Below, piece after piece: positions 62,130 to 64,000 of a stretch of DNA of 64,000 nt. The position numbers and the translations under genes were made by a program. The stretch covers positions 1,302,001 through 1,366,000 of the forward strand of contig NZ_JNIF01000003.1 of assembly GCF_000702445.1 (NCBI RefSeq), in the 5' to 3' direction. The stretch comes from Bryobacter aggregatus MPL3 (GTDB lineage Bacteria > Acidobacteriota > Terriglobia > Bryobacterales > Bryobacteraceae). The first letter of the stretch is position 1, and each line of letters opens with the position of its first letter. The notes under the pieces are model-generated. The model ran no database searches. It saw only the letters and a list, made by a program, of their open reading frames with translations, and was not told where the DNA came from.

Positions 62130-64000
62130 TGCCTCCTGCTCCTCCCGTTCCACCAACCGATGAGTTGCTTCCGCCACCACCACCGCCACCGCAAGCGCCT
62201 GCAGCGCCACCGTTGATAGTGCCTGTGCCTCCGGTGCCTGCGCTCGCCCCAGCGGCACCAGCTCCGTGCGCTGCGTAATATGCACCGGTTACCCCAGCAA
62301 CGCCAGTATGCACCGAGCCACTGGAAAAGTATCCTGACCCACCTGAGTTACAGGCTCCAACCGATCCGACTAAACCAGAAGCGGTTGCGGTAGACCGTCT
62401 TGCAGCCCCAGATGCGCCCAGGTCACGCCTCGCTCCCTGTATGCCTGGCACGTCAGTGCCTGACGCTGCAGCATTGGGCGCAGGCGGAAACCCACTGCCT
62501 CCAGCCCCAGAGTTTACTCGGGCGCTATTGTCACCTCCAAATCCACCATGTGCGATCAGCCCCCCAAAGGTCGTCTTCTCGCCATCTCCACCGCTAGCCG
62601 CGAATGTGTTCGCCCCTCCAGCGCCGCCGGTACCGATCGCATACGTAACCGTGCCTCCTGGAGTTGTCGGCACCCATCCTTCTTCGCATCCACCGCCGCC
62701 ACCGCCGCCGCCCGAAGAGCCGGCATAACCCCCACCACCGCCACCACCACCAGCGCAGATGATTGCGTAAACAGACGAGATGCCGGAAGGAACAGACCAA
62801 GATGTGCCAGAGGTAAGATCTACAGTCGTACGGGTATACCCCGCAGCCGGAAAGCGCCAACCGCCCGCGCCTGCATTCAGCGCCGCGTCATAGCGCATCG
62901 TGTACACGCCCCCGGCGCTACACGTCGGATCCGTGGTCCCATCGCCGGCATAGATGCGCTTCGCGCCGATCCCGTCGATATTCAAGGTCGGGGTCGCACC
63001 GCACGCGGCGGTGAACTTCTGGGTGTAGGGCATGCCGTCCGTATAGCCTGAGATCGCCCGGCCGGAGGTCGTTGATGTAATCGTCGTTGTTCCAGAGGAA
63101 GCCGCGCTGTAGTTGTCAGAACCGGTTTGCACTTGGGCGCGAGAGGCGATAACCGCCAGATCATTTGCAACCTGCACTTGCGTCGCATTCGCACCAGCGT
63201 TGTCGGTGATCGTAACGGTGGCGCCGGAACCCGCACTCCCCACAAAGCGTAGCTTCGCCCGTTGGGTCTGGTCTGTCGGAGTCTGGTCTTGGATGGTCTG
63301 GTAGTTGCCGCCACCTCCACTTCCAATCGACGCCCAGGCCCAACTGGTTCCGTTCTTCACCAAGGCATAACCATCCGTGCCACCACTCGCGAAGTCTAGG
63401 GGCTGCAGCGCACGGAAAGTTGGTGCGGCCGCAGCTCCTGCTGTTGGGCCAGCCCAAACAAAGTTCGCCGTCTGCGTCCCCAGCGTGGCGGTGATGGTGC
63501 CCGAGGAAGTGACTGGAGAGTTCGACACACTAAAGATCCCGGGTAAGCTGAGCCCGACACTGGTCACCGTACCCGAGTTCCCAACCGATGCGGGAGCCCA
63601 TGCGGTTCCGTTCCAGGCGAGTGCCTGCCCACTCGTGGCGCCGCCTTGCGCGATGCGAGCCAATGCGAGTGTACCGCTGAGAATGTTCGATGCGTTGGTT
63701 GCATCCGTGGTGGCCGATGCCGCCAGGCCAGTGATCTGCCCAGCAGAATAATCCCCGCTCTGCGCCGTAATCACTCCCGTACGGCCAAAGACCGATGTCA
63801 CGCTGCCTCCTCCAGATCCGGAGATCTGGCTCCAGGTCAGCGTGTCGGATTTACAGACATAGAGATTGGCCGAGGCCAGCAGTTGGACGACCTCGCTGCC
63901 AACAGTACATGCGCCCGTTGGCGTGGAGGACACCAATCGGAAAGGTTTGGTTGCTGTGGCGGTCGTCATATTGACCTGCCCCAGAAAGTTGCGGTCACCG
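62104..64000 (-). CDS. phage tail-fibre-like glycine-rich protein, N-terminal part outside window
   Basis: The frame is open to the window edge, and only the last 631 residues are visible. It has tail-fibre-type repeats (SVFGRTGVITAQSGDYSAGQ, NASNILSGTLALARIAQGG) typical of phage and surface fibres, then a C-terminal glycine-rich domain full of GGGGGG and GTGGTG, ending GGAGGNGFVRIIY, the usual close of such fibre tips. It may be a prophage, tailocin or stand-alone adhesin; no capsid or tail assembly genes are visible in the window. The next gene starts before its stop codon. Confidence 0.7.
   Translation of the reverse strand, partial: GDRNFLGQVNMTTATATKPFRLVSSTPTGACTVGSEVVQLLASANLYVCKSDTLTWSQISGSGGGSVTSVFGRTGVITAQSGDYSAGQITGLAASATTDATNASNILSGTLALARIAQGGATSGQALAWNGTAWAPASVGNSGTVTSVGLSLPGIFSVSNSPVTSSGTITATLGTQTANFVWAGPTAGAAAAPTFRALQPLDFASGGTDGYALVKNGTSWAWASIGSGGGGNYQTIQDQTPTDQTQRAKLRFVGSAGSGATVTITDNAGANATQVQVANDLAVIASRAQVQTGSDNYSAASSGTTTITSTTSGRAISGYTDGMPYTQKFTAACGATPTLNIDGIGAKRIYAGDGTTDPTCSAGGVYTMRYDAALNAGAGGWRFPAAGYTRTTVDLTSGTSWSVPSGISSVYAIICAGGGGGGGGYAGSSGGGGGGGGCEEGWVPTTPGGTVTYAIGTGGAGGANTFAASGGDGEKTTFGGLIAHGGFGGDNSARVNSGAGGSGFPPAPNAAASGTDVPGIQGARRDLGASGAARRSTATASGLVGSVGACNSGGSGYFSSGSVHTGVAGVTGAYYAAHGAGAAGASAGTGGTGTINGGAAGACGGGGGGGSNSSVGGTGGAGGNGFVRIIY

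Noticed and set aside
62130-62285. N-terminal extension of the giant secreted protein to the ATG at 62285
   Set aside because: The 52 extra residues are out-of-frame sequence of the glycine-rich fibre gene and would bury the obvious signal peptide that starts at 62129.
62150-62760. Dense CCACCG/GGTGGC repeats as a possible repeat array or CRISPR
   Set aside because: They are simply codons of the glycine-rich C-terminal domain; spacing is irregular and there are no spacers.

Overview
The window looks like chromosome of an acidobacterium, most likely a member of the Bryobacterales (Solibacter/Bryobacter/Paludibaculum type). This is an inference from gene content: two ABC-type macrolide-export-like permeases of the acidobacterial duplicated orphan permease kind (one with its PadR regulator), a carboxypeptidase-regulatory-domain TonB receptor, a BlaI/M56 peptidase pair, a PEP-CTERM protein, large RND and redox modules, and a fairly high G+C content. 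No rRNA or CRISPR array is visible. There is one intact tRNA (Cys).

Layout. 1-2.2 kb: end of a VOC protein, a secreted protein and a YeiH-type transporter. 2.3-3.75 kb: small secreted basic-adaptor-repeat proteins, then a scar that I read as a decayed element at tRNA-Cys. It holds a 44-nt copy of the 3' half of the tRNA, a frameshifted HigA-like antitoxin, a truncated HigB/RelE-like toxin and the intact tRNA. 3.8-8 kb: M56 peptidase/BlaI pair with repeated operators, a glycosyltransferase and YggS. 8-13.8 kb: a PD-(D/E)XK-like protein, a DUF697-like protein, then SDR, MFS and Old Yellow Enzyme genes. 13.7-18.4 kb: a minus-strand acpP-fabF-etfB-etfA operon. 18.7-25 kb: two orphan permeases, PadR and a membrane protein. 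25-31 kb: ferredoxin, Crp/Fnr regulator, then a PepSY - TonB receptor - DUF4198 operon that probably handles a metal or metal chelate. 31-35.9 kb: periplasmic redox genes (Lcl domain, TlpA-like thioredoxin, monohaem CxxCH protein), a small EamA protein and an orphan winged helix.

36-44.2 kb: a DUF190 - TolC - MFP - RND efflux operon facing a divergent CusRS-type two-component system, which suggests metal or toxic-compound efflux under its control. 44-50.6 kb: a secreted hydrolase, an FGGY sugar kinase, an M91-like zinc peptidase, an EfpL/YeiP elongation factor and a tandem pair of equal-length secreted esterases whose leaders were duplicated as well. 51-58.9 kb: PEP-CTERM protein, KdsC-like phosphatase, ACT protein, a J-domain/WG-repeat fusion, PilZ, secreted RidA, RarA, an rRNA/tRNA methyltransferase, YdcF, cupin, FG-GAP and SirB1 proteins. 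58.9-64 kb: two very large, minus-strand, translationally overlapping genes, a tail-fibre-like glycine-rich protein (cut by the window edge) and a 1072-residue secreted multidomain protein.

The strongest candidates for a second look are the tRNA-Cys scar, the tail-fibre-like/giant secreted pair, the PepSY-TonB operon with two abutting palindromes, the M91-like peptidase behind EfpL, the J-domain/WG fusion and the duplicated esterase leaders. All family names come from motif recognition by eye; no database search was run.
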